Positions 1 through 7,749 of a stretch of DNA of 24,467 nucleotides are shown here, one piece after another. Each line of letters starts with the position of its first letter. The stretch's first letter is position 1. Origin of the DNA: Bacteroidales bacterium UBA2030 (GTDB taxonomy: Bacteria; Bacteroidota; Bacteroidia; Bacteroidales; TTA-H9); assembly GCA_002332755.1 (NCBI GenBank), contig DDBO01000033.1:1-24467 (forward strand). The letters run 5' to 3'. The notes under the pieces were generated by a model. That model worked only from the letters and a program-made list of their open reading frames with translations, ran no database searches and was not told the DNA's origin. Position numbers and translations under genes: made by a program.

Positions 1-64
<64 letters not shown>

Positions 65-83
65 AACGTCAGCTTTGAGGCTG

Positions 84-113
84 CAAAGATATAAAAAATT
101 TCAAAAATCCAAA
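84..113 (-). promoter_or_regulatory. Bacteroidota-type promoter for tRNA-Phe
   Basis: On the minus strand TTTG (110-113) is followed after 18 bases by TATCTTTG (84-91). This matches the known Bacteroidota sigma-ABfr pattern of a -33 TTTG and a -7 TAnnTTTG spaced by about 17-23 bases. Transcription would start roughly 10-15 bases before the tRNA 5' end at 64. It is the best two-part promoter match I found in the window. Confidence 0.7.
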
Positions 114-141
114 CCCAACCAAAGAATTATTGGCTTTGAGT

Positions 142-149
142 TAACTTTG
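142..149 (+). promoter_or_regulatory. Possible -7 element (TAACTTTG) before coaX
   Basis: TAACTTTG fits the Bacteroidota -7 consensus TAnnTTTG. It ends only four bases before the coaX ATG, so a start about 5-7 bases downstream would give a leaderless or nearly leaderless mRNA. I see no good TTTG at the -33 distance, so this is a weak call. Confidence 0.35.
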
Positions 150-153
150 CAGC

Positions 154-909
154 ATGTCAGACTATTCATTATTGAGCATCGATATAGGCAATACAAATAC
201 AAAGATTGCGCTATTTAAGGGAGAAACTCTAAAACATTTAGAGATTTTATCCAGCTCCGACTACGAATCTCTATTAAAGCTTTTTGAAGAGGATAAATAT
301 AAAGACTTAAGGGGGGTTATTGTGAGCAACGTTGCAGCGGGTGATGAAAAAACACTTTTCTCAAGGCTCACAAACCTAATTCCTTTTGTCATATTTTTAA
401 ACCATCAGACTCCACTTCCCATAAGTATTTCATACCAAACCCCACAGACCTTAGGTACAGATCGTATTGCTGCCGCTTGTGCAGCCTGGTATAAATCGGA
501 CAAAAACCCCTCATTGGCTATAACATGTGGAACGTGTGTCATTTACGATTTTATCGATGCTTCGGGAAATTACCATGGAGGGGCAATTTCACCCGGACTA
601 TGGCAAAGATTAAGGGCTCTTCATGAATTCAGTGCCCGTTTACCCTTGGTTAAACCTTTAAAGAATTCTGTTTTTCCAGGAAGAAATACAGACCAGTCAA
701 TTTGGGCTGGGGTTATAAGAGGAATGGCATTCGAAATTGACGGCTTCATTAATGAATTAAGGCAATCTGAACCCAATCTTCACGTTTATCTGAGTGGAGG
801 CGATGCTCATTATTTTGCTACTCAGCTAAAAAATAGCATCTTTGCAGCCCCAAACCTTATCATGGAAGGTCTCAACCAAATTTTACTGTTTAATGTTAAA
901 AATCGATAA
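154..909 (+). CDS. coaX: Type III pantothenate kinase (CoaX)
   Basis: Catalyses ATP-dependent phosphorylation of pantothenate, the first step of coenzyme A synthesis, in the cytoplasm. The 251 residues match the usual CoaX length. Visible family motifs are the N-terminal phosphate-binding stretch DIGNTNTK (residues 10-17), GTDR (101-104, with the likely catalytic Asp103), GGAISPG (142-148), and NTDQSIWAGVIRG (178-190). The start at 154 places the DIGNTNT motif ten residues in, as usual for the family. One oddity is at residues 124-127: CoaX normally has DAGT here and this protein reads TCGT, so the conserved Asp is a Thr. The gene heads a run of plus-strand genes, and its 3' end overlaps the next reading frame by 17 bases, which suggests translational coupling. 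Confidence 0.95.
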   Translation: MSDYSLLSIDIGNTNTKIALFKGETLKHLEILSSSDYESLLKLFEEDKYKDLRGVIVSNVAAGDEKTLFSRLTNLIPFVIFLNHQTPLPISISYQTPQTLGTDRIAAACAAWYKSDKNPSLAITCGTCVIYDFIDASGNYHGGAISPGLWQRLRALHEFSARLPLVKPLKNSVFPGRNTDQSIWAGVIRGMAFEIDGFINELRQSEPNLHVYLSGGDAHYFATQLKNSIFAAPNLIMEGLNQILLFNVKNR

Positions 910-2176
910 AAGAACACTTACGTTAATCCTAATGCTCCTGTCATCGGGGGTGGCTTTTTCCCAATCAAGCCTGACATCACCCTATTCGCATTATGGTTTG
1001 GGGGATTTAAACAACATCAGCAATACCAGAAACCGTTCCATGGGGGCCACAGGGGTAGCGCAACGAGGATATTACAACGTAAATCCACAAAACCCGGCTT
1101 CTTACACCTCATTCGACAGTCTATCTTTTGTTTTTGAGGCAGGTATGCGAAGTACCTTCAATACCCTCAAAACAATGACTCTTTCGGAAAGTGCTTCAAG
1201 TGCAGGGCTGGATTTTATGTATTTCGGATTCCCGGTGACTAAAAGAATAAAAATGAGCTTCGGGATGATGCCTTTTAGCACTATTGGATATAAAATTCTT
1301 GATGAACAAACAGACCCAAGCCTCGGGCGAATAGACTATTATTACGAAGGAGATGGAGGCCTTAACCAATATTACTTTGGAACTGGCATTCAACTTCACA
1401 AAAATTTCTCTATCGGAATAAATGCCCTTTACCTGGCAGGTACTATCAACCGCAGCCGCATGATTCATTTCCCTGATTCTACAGCAATATTGAATACCAG
1501 GATTAGAGATATTGTAAATATTTCTGATTTTAGTTTTACTGCTGGAATTCAATACCATAAAACCCTATCAGGAGGAAGTTTATTCACTGTTGGAATTGCC
1601 GGAGGTTATGGCAATACTCTAAAGAGTAATAAAGAACAACTCTCAGAGACCTTATTTGGGGGAATTAATTCTGGTTATGAATTTTTTAGAGATACAATAG
1701 CTTATTTAAAAGATATTCCCAGTACGATAAAATTACCCTTGCTGATATCCGGGGGGCTTCTATATGAAAAACCAGAGAAACTGACAATAACCTTAGACGG
1801 GAGTTACGGATTTTGGAATAATTATAGAATAGACGACCGGGAAGATTCTCTTAAAAATAATTACCGTGTTAACGGAGGGATTGAATTTATTCCTGATAAC
1901 CGTTCAATATCAGGTTACTGGCAAAAAATACGTTACAGAGCCGGATTTAGTTACTCATTGACTTATCTTAATCTGAAACAGGTGCAGGTGAAAGACTTTT
2001 ATACTTCTTTCGGACTGGGCCTTCCTATCAGAAGACAGGCCGCCACATTAAATTTTGGCGCAGAAATTGGAAGTAGAGGAACTAAGAAGAACAACCTCAT
2101 TCAGGAAAACTACTTCCGGTTTTATTTCGGAGTATCTATTACTGAAAGGTGGTTTGTAAAAAGAAGATACAATTGA
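893..2176 (+). CDS. Outer-membrane beta-barrel protein, FadL/PorV-like
   Basis: The 427-residue protein has a signal peptide (residues 1-23, hydrophobic run LILMLLSS, likely cut S23|Q24). It then has the TSPYSHYGLGD stretch and alternating Gly- and aromatic-rich strands typical of Bacteroidota outer-membrane barrels related to the OMPP1/FadL family. The C-terminus is strand-like and ends in Asn. The reading frame opens at 842, but the ATG at 893 gives a proper charged-hydrophobic signal peptide, so I prefer it; it leaves a 17-base overlap with coaX. Substrate and partners cannot be told from sequence. FadL-family barrels carry hydrophobic compounds, whereas PorV-like members act in type IX secretion. 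The gene before lptC and ppiD fits an envelope-biogenesis cluster. Confidence 0.75.
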   Translation: MLKIDKRTLTLILMLLSSGVAFSQSSLTSPYSHYGLGDLNNISNTRNRSMGATGVAQRGYYNVNPQNPASYTSFDSLSFVFEAGMRSTFNTLKTMTLSESASSAGLDFMYFGFPVTKRIKMSFGMMPFSTIGYKILDEQTDPSLGRIDYYYEGDGGLNQYYFGTGIQLHKNFSIGINALYLAGTINRSRMIHFPDSTAILNTRIRDIVNISDFSFTAGIQYHKTLSGGSLFTVGIAGGYGNTLKSNKEQLSETLFGGINSGYEFFRDTIAYLKDIPSTIKLPLLISGGLLYEKPEKLTITLDGSYGFWNNYRIDDREDSLKNNYRVNGGIEFIPDNRSISGYWQKIRYRAGFSYSLTYLNLKQVQVKDFYTSFGLGLPIRRQAATLNFGAEIGSRGTKKNNLIQENYFRFYFGVSITERWFVKRRYN

Positions 2177-2199
2177 TTAACAAATTAAAATTTGTGAAG

Positions 2200-3567
2200 A
2201 TGAAAACGAATAAATTGAAAGTCTCATTATTCCTGGCCTTTGCAGCTATTATACCCACCGCCTTGCAAGCCCAGGAATCAGCTTGCAAAAGCATGCCAAA
2301 ATATGGTAAAGACAGTGTCCAGTGTGTAACAAACCTCTCTCTTTACCGCGAACCGGTTAAGCAAAAAAACTACCAGGACGCATATAAACCATGGAAATGG
2401 GTTTATGAAAATTGTCCATGCGCTAGCCAGTTTATTTATGTAGATGGAATTAAAATCCAGGAATTCCGCATGACAAAAGCATCGGATCCACAGGTTAAAC
2501 AGAATATCATTGATAGCCTGCTTGGTATCTATGATGCGCGCATAAAGTATTTTCCCAAAGACAACAGAGGGCGCTCGCAAGTAGGAAATATTTTAACACG
2601 AAAGGCTATTGATGCTTTTACATACAATCCTAATAGACCGGAAGATGCATATAATTATGTAAAACAAGCCATTGAATTAGATGGCGCAGAAGTATTGCCT
2701 GAAGGGCTTCAACTCTATTTACAAAGCGCTATCAAAATGGTAGAGCTGAATAAAGCGGAAAAAACCATTGTGGTGGATGCCTATGACCAGCTGAGTGACC
2801 TTATGGATAACGCCATGCAGATAGTTGCCGGCGATACCAATGCTGTAAACAAATATCTTGTTATCAAAAACAATATTGAATCATTGTTTGAACCCTTTGC
2901 TACCTGCGAAGACCTGGTTAACATTTACCAGTCGAAATTTGATGCCAACCCCAATGACATTGATTTATTGCGCAAAATCACCAAGATTCTTGAAAAGAAA
3001 AAATGCACCGATAAAGACCTGTTTTTTGCTGCCACCGAAAACTTACATAAGCTAGAACCCTCTGCCAGCAGTGCTTATATGATGGCTGTGAAAAACATGA
3101 AAGAAGAAAATTGGAGTCAGGCTGCCAAATATTTGAACGAAAGTATCAGCCTCTTTGGAACGGAAGATGTATTGAAAAAAGAAAAGGCATACTTAATGCT
3201 TGGCCAGGTTTACCTTGCTCAAAGAAACTATACTGCAGCCAAGTCGACCGCTCTCAAAATGCTGGAAACCAATCCATATGATGGCAATGCATTGATCCTT
3301 TTAGGTGATGCCTATGCTTTTGGGGCTTCTACCTGCGGCGATAACGAACTTTCTAAACGTGCAGGTTATTGGGCTGCTGTTGATAAATATATTCAAGCCA
3401 GAAAAGTTGACCCTGAAGTGGCTGAAACAGCAAACAAACGCATTGCAACATATTCAGCTTATTTCCCCTCCATTGAAACCATTTTCTTCCACGGCTTCAA
3501 GGAAGGTGAGTCATACCGCGTGGAATGCTGGATCAACGAAACAACTACTGTGCGTGCTTCACGTTAA
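2200..3567 (+). CDS. Secreted TPR-repeat protein of unknown function
   Basis: The 455-residue protein begins with a signal peptide (KLKVSLFLAFAAIIPTALQA, cut before Gln25), so it is exported to the periplasm or outer membrane. The mature N-terminus holds several cysteines (for example NCPCAS). TPR-like helices lie at about residues 285-375 (YLAQRNYTAAKSTALKMLE and NPYDGNALILLGDAY), with a further helix ending in ARKVDPE. I chose the ATG at 2200 over 2149 because it gives the signal peptide and avoids overlap with the upstream gene. It begins 23 bases after the barrel gene, and lptC starts 5 bases after its stop, so all are probably co-transcribed. TPR proteins usually act as scaffolds; the partner is unknown, though the upstream barrel is a reasonable guess. 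Confidence 0.75.
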   Translation: MKTNKLKVSLFLAFAAIIPTALQAQESACKSMPKYGKDSVQCVTNLSLYREPVKQKNYQDAYKPWKWVYENCPCASQFIYVDGIKIQEFRMTKASDPQVKQNIIDSLLGIYDARIKYFPKDNRGRSQVGNILTRKAIDAFTYNPNRPEDAYNYVKQAIELDGAEVLPEGLQLYLQSAIKMVELNKAEKTIVVDAYDQLSDLMDNAMQIVAGDTNAVNKYLVIKNNIESLFEPFATCEDLVNIYQSKFDANPNDIDLLRKITKILEKKKCTDKDLFFAATENLHKLEPSASSAYMMAVKNMKEENWSQAAKYLNESISLFGTEDVLKKEKAYLMLGQVYLAQRNYTAAKSTALKMLETNPYDGNALILLGDAYAFGASTCGDNELSKRAGYWAAVDKYIQARKVDPEVAETANKRIATYSAYFPSIETIFFHGFKEGESYRVECWINETTTVRASR

Positions 3568-3572
3568 CATTA

Positions 3573-4151
3573 ATGAAATCAAGAAAACCAATATTACTTC
3601 TTAAGAAATTCAAATTCATTGCCATAACAGCTGTTATGGCAATGAATTTTTCATGCACAAACAAAATGGAGAAAATCAAGGAGTTAACAACTCCTGATAC
3701 ACTTCCCTCTGAGACTATTAAAAACGTAGAGCTAAAATATTACGACTCCGGACAACTTAAAGTTTACCTTAAAGCTCCAGCACTATACGCATACTATGGA
3801 GCTGAGAATAAAATGATTTTTCCAAAGGGGCTGAAAGTACTTTTTCTGGATTCAAAAGGAAAAATCACCGGAACCCTGACAGCCGGATATGGTTTAAATT
3901 ATTTGGATGATAAAATTTTAAAAGTCAGAAACAACGTTGTAATTGTTAATAACGAAGAAAAAGAAACCCTTGAAACCGAAGAACTTAACTGGGATCAAAG
4001 GAAACAAAAAATCTACACTGAAGCACATGTAAAGCTTAAGACCCCTGACAAATTAATTCTGGGGCAAGGTTTGGAGGCAGACGAAAAACTAAAACGAAGA
4101 ACGCTAAGAAACGTAACAGGTGAGTTTCAGGTAAATGAAGATTTTGAATAG
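3573..4151 (+). CDS. lptC: LPS export periplasmic/anchor protein LptC
   Basis: LptC bridges the inner-membrane LptBFG exporter and periplasmic LptA in lipopolysaccharide transport. The 192 residues match the family in length. The beta-jellyroll is seen in conserved phrases such as ELKYYDSGQLKVYLKAPAL, the TLTAGYGLNYLDD strand pair, VRNNVVIVN, and ETEELNWDQRKQKIYTEAHV. The N-terminus is KSRKP followed by a hydrophobic run to Cys28, giving a lipoprotein-like end with a poor lipobox (NFSC). The ATG at 3573 is preferred; a later in-frame ATG at 3666 would lose the membrane-targeting segment. The gene starts 5 bases after the TPR gene. A perfect 38-bp palindrome covers the codons of the hydrophobic segment. 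Confidence 0.88.
   Translation: MKSRKPILLLKKFKFIAITAVMAMNFSCTNKMEKIKELTTPDTLPSETIKNVELKYYDSGQLKVYLKAPALYAYYGAENKMIFPKGLKVLFLDSKGKITGTLTAGYGLNYLDDKILKVRNNVVIVNNEEKETLETEELNWDQRKQKIYTEAHVKLKTPDKLILGQGLEADEKLKRRTLRNVTGEFQVNEDFE
3612..3649. repeat. Perfect 38-bp palindrome inside the lptC 5' end
   Basis: The 19-base arm AAATTCATTGCCATAACAG (3612-3630) is followed directly by its exact reverse complement (3631-3649), with no spacer or mismatch. It encodes residues KFIAITAVMAMNF of LptC and runs into a five-T stretch (3646-3650). In RNA it could form a stem of about 17 base pairs followed by U's, resembling an intrinsic terminator 45 bases after the TPR stop codon. In DNA it could extrude as a cruciform. 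Confidence 0.95.
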
Positions 4152-4174
4152 ATTTGTAAGAGATTTGCTTTGCC

Positions 4175-5440
4175 ATGGATAATCAATTCCTGTTAATAAT
4201 TATTTCCTTGCTGTTGTCCGCACTCTTCTCAGGAGCAGAAATAGCATTTATTACTGCTAACCGCTTAAAAATTGCCATAGCAAACAAAGACAATCGTTTA
4301 GGATCGAAACTGGTACAACATTTCATTAATAAGCCCCAACATTTTATAGCATCATTGCTCTTAGGGAATACCTTAATGCTTGTAATTTATAGCTCTGCCA
4401 TGGAGCCGTTCCTTAGCAACAAAGTGTTCCCATCCTTTCATTGGCAAATAAATAATCCCTTTCAATTGCTTGCCCTTCAAACACTAATATCTACGAGTAT
4501 TGTCCTATTATTTGCCGAATTTTTACCCAAAGCTTTGTTTCGCTTACGTCCTAACAGCGTTTTAGAATTTCTCTCTCCCCTACTCTATCTCATTTATCTT
4601 TTACTTTATCCCATTGTTTTTCTGACATACAAGCTTTCAGAAGGAATGCTTTACTTATTCTTTGGTCAAAAAATAAAGCCTCAAACACAAGAGTTCTCAT
4701 GGATAGACCTGGATCATTTTATCAAAGAATACACAAAGCCGGTAGAGGACAATGAAGTGAAACAGGAGGTTAAAATGCTTCAAGCTGCATTGGACTTTAG
4801 GGAAATAAGACTCAGGGAATGCATGATACCCCGTACCGAAATTGTTGCTGTAGAATATGATACACAAATAGCCGGTCTTATCAATCAATTTGTAGAATCT
4901 GGCCATTCTAAAATATTGATTTACAAAAGGACGATTGACAATATCATTGGATATGTTCATTCATTTGACATATTCAAAAAACCCTCAAGTATAAAAGAAA
5001 TTTTAAGGCCAGTAGAGAATTTTCCTGAAACAATGAAGGCAGAGATCGCTCTCAAAAAACTAATGACTGCCAAAAAAAGTATTGCAGTAGTGCTGGATGA
5101 ATTTGGAGGCACTTCGGGCATAGTGACTATTGAAGACCTGATTGAGGAAATCTTCGGTGAAATCGACGACGAATTTGATAAAAACTCATTAACTGACAAT
5201 CAAATAAATGAAAAGGAGTTTATCTTTTCAGGCCGGGTTGAGATTGATTATTTGAATGAAAAATACAACCTGGACCTACCCCAGGATGGAGACTATGAAA
5301 CGCTGGCAGGCTTGATCATTCACAAACATGAGAGCATACCCCTTGTGGGAGACCAAATCAACATTGGCCCATTTTGCTTTCAAATCCTGCAAGCCAATGG
5401 AAAACGTATTGAGAAAGTCAAACTGGTTGTAAAAAAGTAA
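4175..5440 (+). CDS. CNNM/HlyC-CorC family membrane protein (DUF21-CBS-CorC_HlyC)
   Basis: The 421-residue integral membrane protein has the three-part CNNM architecture. A DUF21 membrane domain covers about residues 1-165, with SGAEIAF at 19-25 and helices near 3-20, 56-73, 100-117 and 133-152. A cytoplasmic CBS pair covers about 205-330, with the hallmark MIPRTE (217-222) and LDEFGGTSGIVTIEDL (307-322). A CorC_HlyC domain covers about 345-420, with DGDYETLAGL. Relatives are linked to magnesium or cobalt efflux or homeostasis; the older name hemolysin is misleading. The ATG at 4175 starts the first helix directly. A TAGATTTG at 4149-4156, overlapping the lptC stop, matches the Bacteroidota -7 motif and might give an internal promoter. 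Confidence 0.88.
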   Translation: MDNQFLLIIISLLLSALFSGAEIAFITANRLKIAIANKDNRLGSKLVQHFINKPQHFIASLLLGNTLMLVIYSSAMEPFLSNKVFPSFHWQINNPFQLLALQTLISTSIVLLFAEFLPKALFRLRPNSVLEFLSPLLYLIYLLLYPIVFLTYKLSEGMLYLFFGQKIKPQTQEFSWIDLDHFIKEYTKPVEDNEVKQEVKMLQAALDFREIRLRECMIPRTEIVAVEYDTQIAGLINQFVESGHSKILIYKRTIDNIIGYVHSFDIFKKPSSIKEILRPVENFPETMKAEIALKKLMTAKKSIAVVLDEFGGTSGIVTIEDLIEEIFGEIDDEFDKNSLTDNQINEKEFIFSGRVEIDYLNEKYNLDLPQDGDYETLAGLIIHKHESIPLVGDQINIGPFCFQILQANGKRIEKVKLVVKK

Positions 5441-5533
5441 AGAATTCGTTTACATCCGTTTTTTCCAATCCAAAAAATATCAGCATAAAATAGCTTGACA
5501 CAGGCAATTCTTTTTCAATTGCTTTACTTTCTT

Positions 5534-5541
5534 TACATTTG
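5534..5541 (+). promoter_or_regulatory. -7 element (TACATTTG) before ppiD
   Basis: TACATTTG fits TAnnTTTG exactly and lies 23 bases before the ppiD ATG, in a 124-base gap after the CNNM gene. The T-rich stretch about 20 bases upstream is only a weak -33 match. A separate promoter for ppiD is likely. Confidence 0.5.
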
Positions 5542-5564
5542 CGGGCTAAAAAAACTAACTAAAA

Positions 5565-7679
5565 ATGGCTATTTTAGGAGACATCAGAAAGAAATCAGGA
5601 CTTGCCGTAATTTTTGTAGGTGTGGCTATCACTGCCTTCGTGCTTGGCGACATAGGTAAAAGTACCTGGAGAACCCCCACTGCAGTGGGTGTAGTAGGAG
5701 ATGAGGAAATTTCGTTCCAGGATTTTGAAAAGAAAGTGGAGCAAAACATTCAGTATACGAAGATGAGCTCCCAGAAAGAAAATCTCACATCAGAAGAGAT
5801 TTTCTCTATCAGACAGAATACCTGGAATCAGGTACTTAATGAAATGATAATGACGAAAGCATATAAAGATAACGGATTGGTGATTGCTGCCGATGAACTT
5901 ACCGATCTTATTCAGGGACCGAATCCCCATAAATACATTGTCCAGAACTTCCGCAACCCTGAAACCAATCAATTAGACAGAGAAAGGCTTATTCAGTTTT
6001 TCCAGAATCTTGATAAACTCGAGCCAGACGTTCAGAAGCAAGTTCAAGACCTTATTGAAGCAGTAAAAGAAGAAAGGCTGAATGCAAAATATAACGCCAT
6101 GATTGGCAAAGCCTTTTATATGCCTAAGGCTCTCGTACAAAAAGATTACCAGCTCAAAAACATTAAAGCCTCGTTTGACTATGTTGCTCAGAGCTTTACC
6201 ACAGTACCTGACAGCCTTGTGAAGGTTACTGATAAGGACCTGAAGGAGTTTTATGAGAAGAACAAGAAAAGCTATGAGCAAGAAGAAACCCGCGATATTG
6301 ACTATGTAATCTTCGACGTAAATCCATCAGAAGAAGACAGAAAAGCTGCTGAACAGGAGATCAACAAACTTTACGCCGACATGGCAGTAGCGACCAACAT
6401 CATCAACTTTGTAAACTTCAATTCTGAAGATAAATACGACAGCAGTTGGAAAAAGCAAGGAAATCTTCCAGTACAAATTGATTCTCTGATGTTTAATTCG
6501 GCTGTAAACACTATGGCCGGGCCCTGGATTGACAACAATACTTATTATATTGCTCGTTTACTGGATGTTCAGAGCCGCCCTGACAGCCTGAAAGCTTCGC
6601 ATATTCTCATTGCTTATAAAAATGCATACGGTGCTTCTCAAAAGACAACCCGCAGTAAGGAAGCTGCAAAAAAGACAGCCGATAGCTTAGCTTCAATTAT
6701 CAAAGCAAACAAAAACAAATTAGCAGAAATTGCAGCCTCAATTTCAGATGATCCCTCAGCAAAAACAAATAATGGCGATTTGGGTTGGTTTGCGGATGGA
6801 CAAATGGTTCCCTCCTTTAACGAAGCCGTCCGCAAAGGTAACGTTGGAGATGTAACTGTTGTTGAGAGTCCTTTTGGCTATCATGTAATTCATGTAACTG
6901 GTAAAACCAAACCCATCAAGAAAGTCAGGGTAGCCATTGTTAAGAAATCGATTCAACCAAGTACGGTTACCATGCAAAAAGTTTATGCAGAGGCCAGCAA
7001 GTTTGCTGGAGAAAACCGTACCCGTGAGGCATTTGATAAGGCAGTTGCCGAACTCGGATTGAACAAGCGTACCAAAGATTATATGAGTCCAATGGAAATG
7101 TCGTTGCCTGGGATTGATAACAGCCGTGAAATTATCCGCTGGGCATACAGCAAAGATGTAAAACCAGGGGATGTTTCTGACGTAAAGGAATTTGAAAACA
7201 AATTCGTTGTGGCTGTTCTCAAAAAAATCAGACCCAAAGGCCTGACACCGCTCGAAGACATTAAACAGGCTCTCGAAGCTACAGTTATGAAGAAAAAGAA
7301 GCTGGAATACATTGCAGCAAAAATGAAGGAAGTAAATACAAAAAGCTTAGCCGAGTTGGCTACCCGACTTAATGCAAGGGTCGACACTGCTTCCGACATA
7401 ACTTTCTATACATACAATATTCCTGGATTGGGCCGCGAGCCTGAAATTACCGGAACAATTTTCTCACTTAACCCCAACGAAGTATCTGAACCTATCATTG
7501 GCCTGAATTATACCGTTGTGGTAAAAGTGAAAAACTTTTCAGATGCGCCAGCAAAGACCGATTTCACTTTTGAACGTAAACAACTAGAAAACAACTTCTT
7601 TGCCCGCACCAGCACCAGTGCCTACAAAGCATTAGAAAAACGGGCCAATGTAAAGGACAACAGGGTTCTTTTCTATTGA
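5565..7679 (+). CDS. ppiD: Membrane-anchored periplasmic peptidylprolyl isomerase/chaperone (PpiD/SurA-like)
   Basis: A periplasmic folding helper with a single N-terminal membrane anchor (LAVIFVGVAITAFVLGDI, residues 13-30). A SurA_N-like helical chaperone region follows (about 40-200), beginning at VGDEEISFQDFE. A parvulin-type rotamase domain covers about residues 343-448: ASHILIAY at 344-351, NNGDLGWFADGQMVPSFNEAV near 402-422, and SPFGYHVIHV at 435-444. The C-terminal part (450-704) appears to continue the chaperone fold, perhaps with a degenerate second parvulin-like unit. The length of 704 is usual for Bacteroidota PpiD. In this cluster it probably assists folding of the outer-membrane and secreted proteins encoded nearby. 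The gene ends just before a hairpin terminator. Confidence 0.9.
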   Translation: MAILGDIRKKSGLAVIFVGVAITAFVLGDIGKSTWRTPTAVGVVGDEEISFQDFEKKVEQNIQYTKMSSQKENLTSEEIFSIRQNTWNQVLNEMIMTKAYKDNGLVIAADELTDLIQGPNPHKYIVQNFRNPETNQLDRERLIQFFQNLDKLEPDVQKQVQDLIEAVKEERLNAKYNAMIGKAFYMPKALVQKDYQLKNIKASFDYVAQSFTTVPDSLVKVTDKDLKEFYEKNKKSYEQEETRDIDYVIFDVNPSEEDRKAAEQEINKLYADMAVATNIINFVNFNSEDKYDSSWKKQGNLPVQIDSLMFNSAVNTMAGPWIDNNTYYIARLLDVQSRPDSLKASHILIAYKNAYGASQKTTRSKEAAKKTADSLASIIKANKNKLAEIAASISDDPSAKTNNGDLGWFADGQMVPSFNEAVRKGNVGDVTVVESPFGYHVIHVTGKTKPIKKVRVAIVKKSIQPSTVTMQKVYAEASKFAGENRTREAFDKAVAELGLNKRTKDYMSPMEMSLPGIDNSREIIRWAYSKDVKPGDVSDVKEFENKFVVAVLKKIRPKGLTPLEDIKQALEATVMKKKKLEYIAAKMKEVNTKSLAELATRLNARVDTASDITFYTYNIPGLGREPEITGTIFSLNPNEVSEPIIGLNYTVVVKVKNFSDAPAKTDFTFERKQLENNFFARTSTSAYKALEKRANVKDNRVLFY

Positions 7680-7701
7680 TAATTAATAAATTAATGCATA
7701 A

Positions 7702-7727
7702 AAAAAGCCGGTTAATCCCGGCTTTTT
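7702..7727 (+). terminator. Intrinsic terminator after ppiD
   Basis: AAAAAGCCGG and CCGGCTTTTT form a ten-base-pair stem around a six-base TTAATC loop, starting 23 bases after the ppiD stop codon. The A and T runs make it able to work in either direction. It separates ppiD from dnaG. Confidence 0.85.
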
Positions 7728-7749
7728 CTGTTTTTAGGGGTATCGGTTT

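Noticed and set aside
1196..1558. Minus-strand 120-codon frame inside the barrel gene
   Set aside because: No family resemblance; the plus-strand frame has a signal peptide and barrel-like pattern.
842..2176. Start of the barrel gene at 842
   Set aside because: It would add 17 residues before the signal peptide and overlap coaX by 68 bases; ATG 893 gives a proper signal peptide.
4175..5440. Annotation as a hemolysin
   Set aside because: DUF21-CBS-CorC_HlyC proteins are CNNM-type ion-homeostasis proteins; the toxin name is historical.
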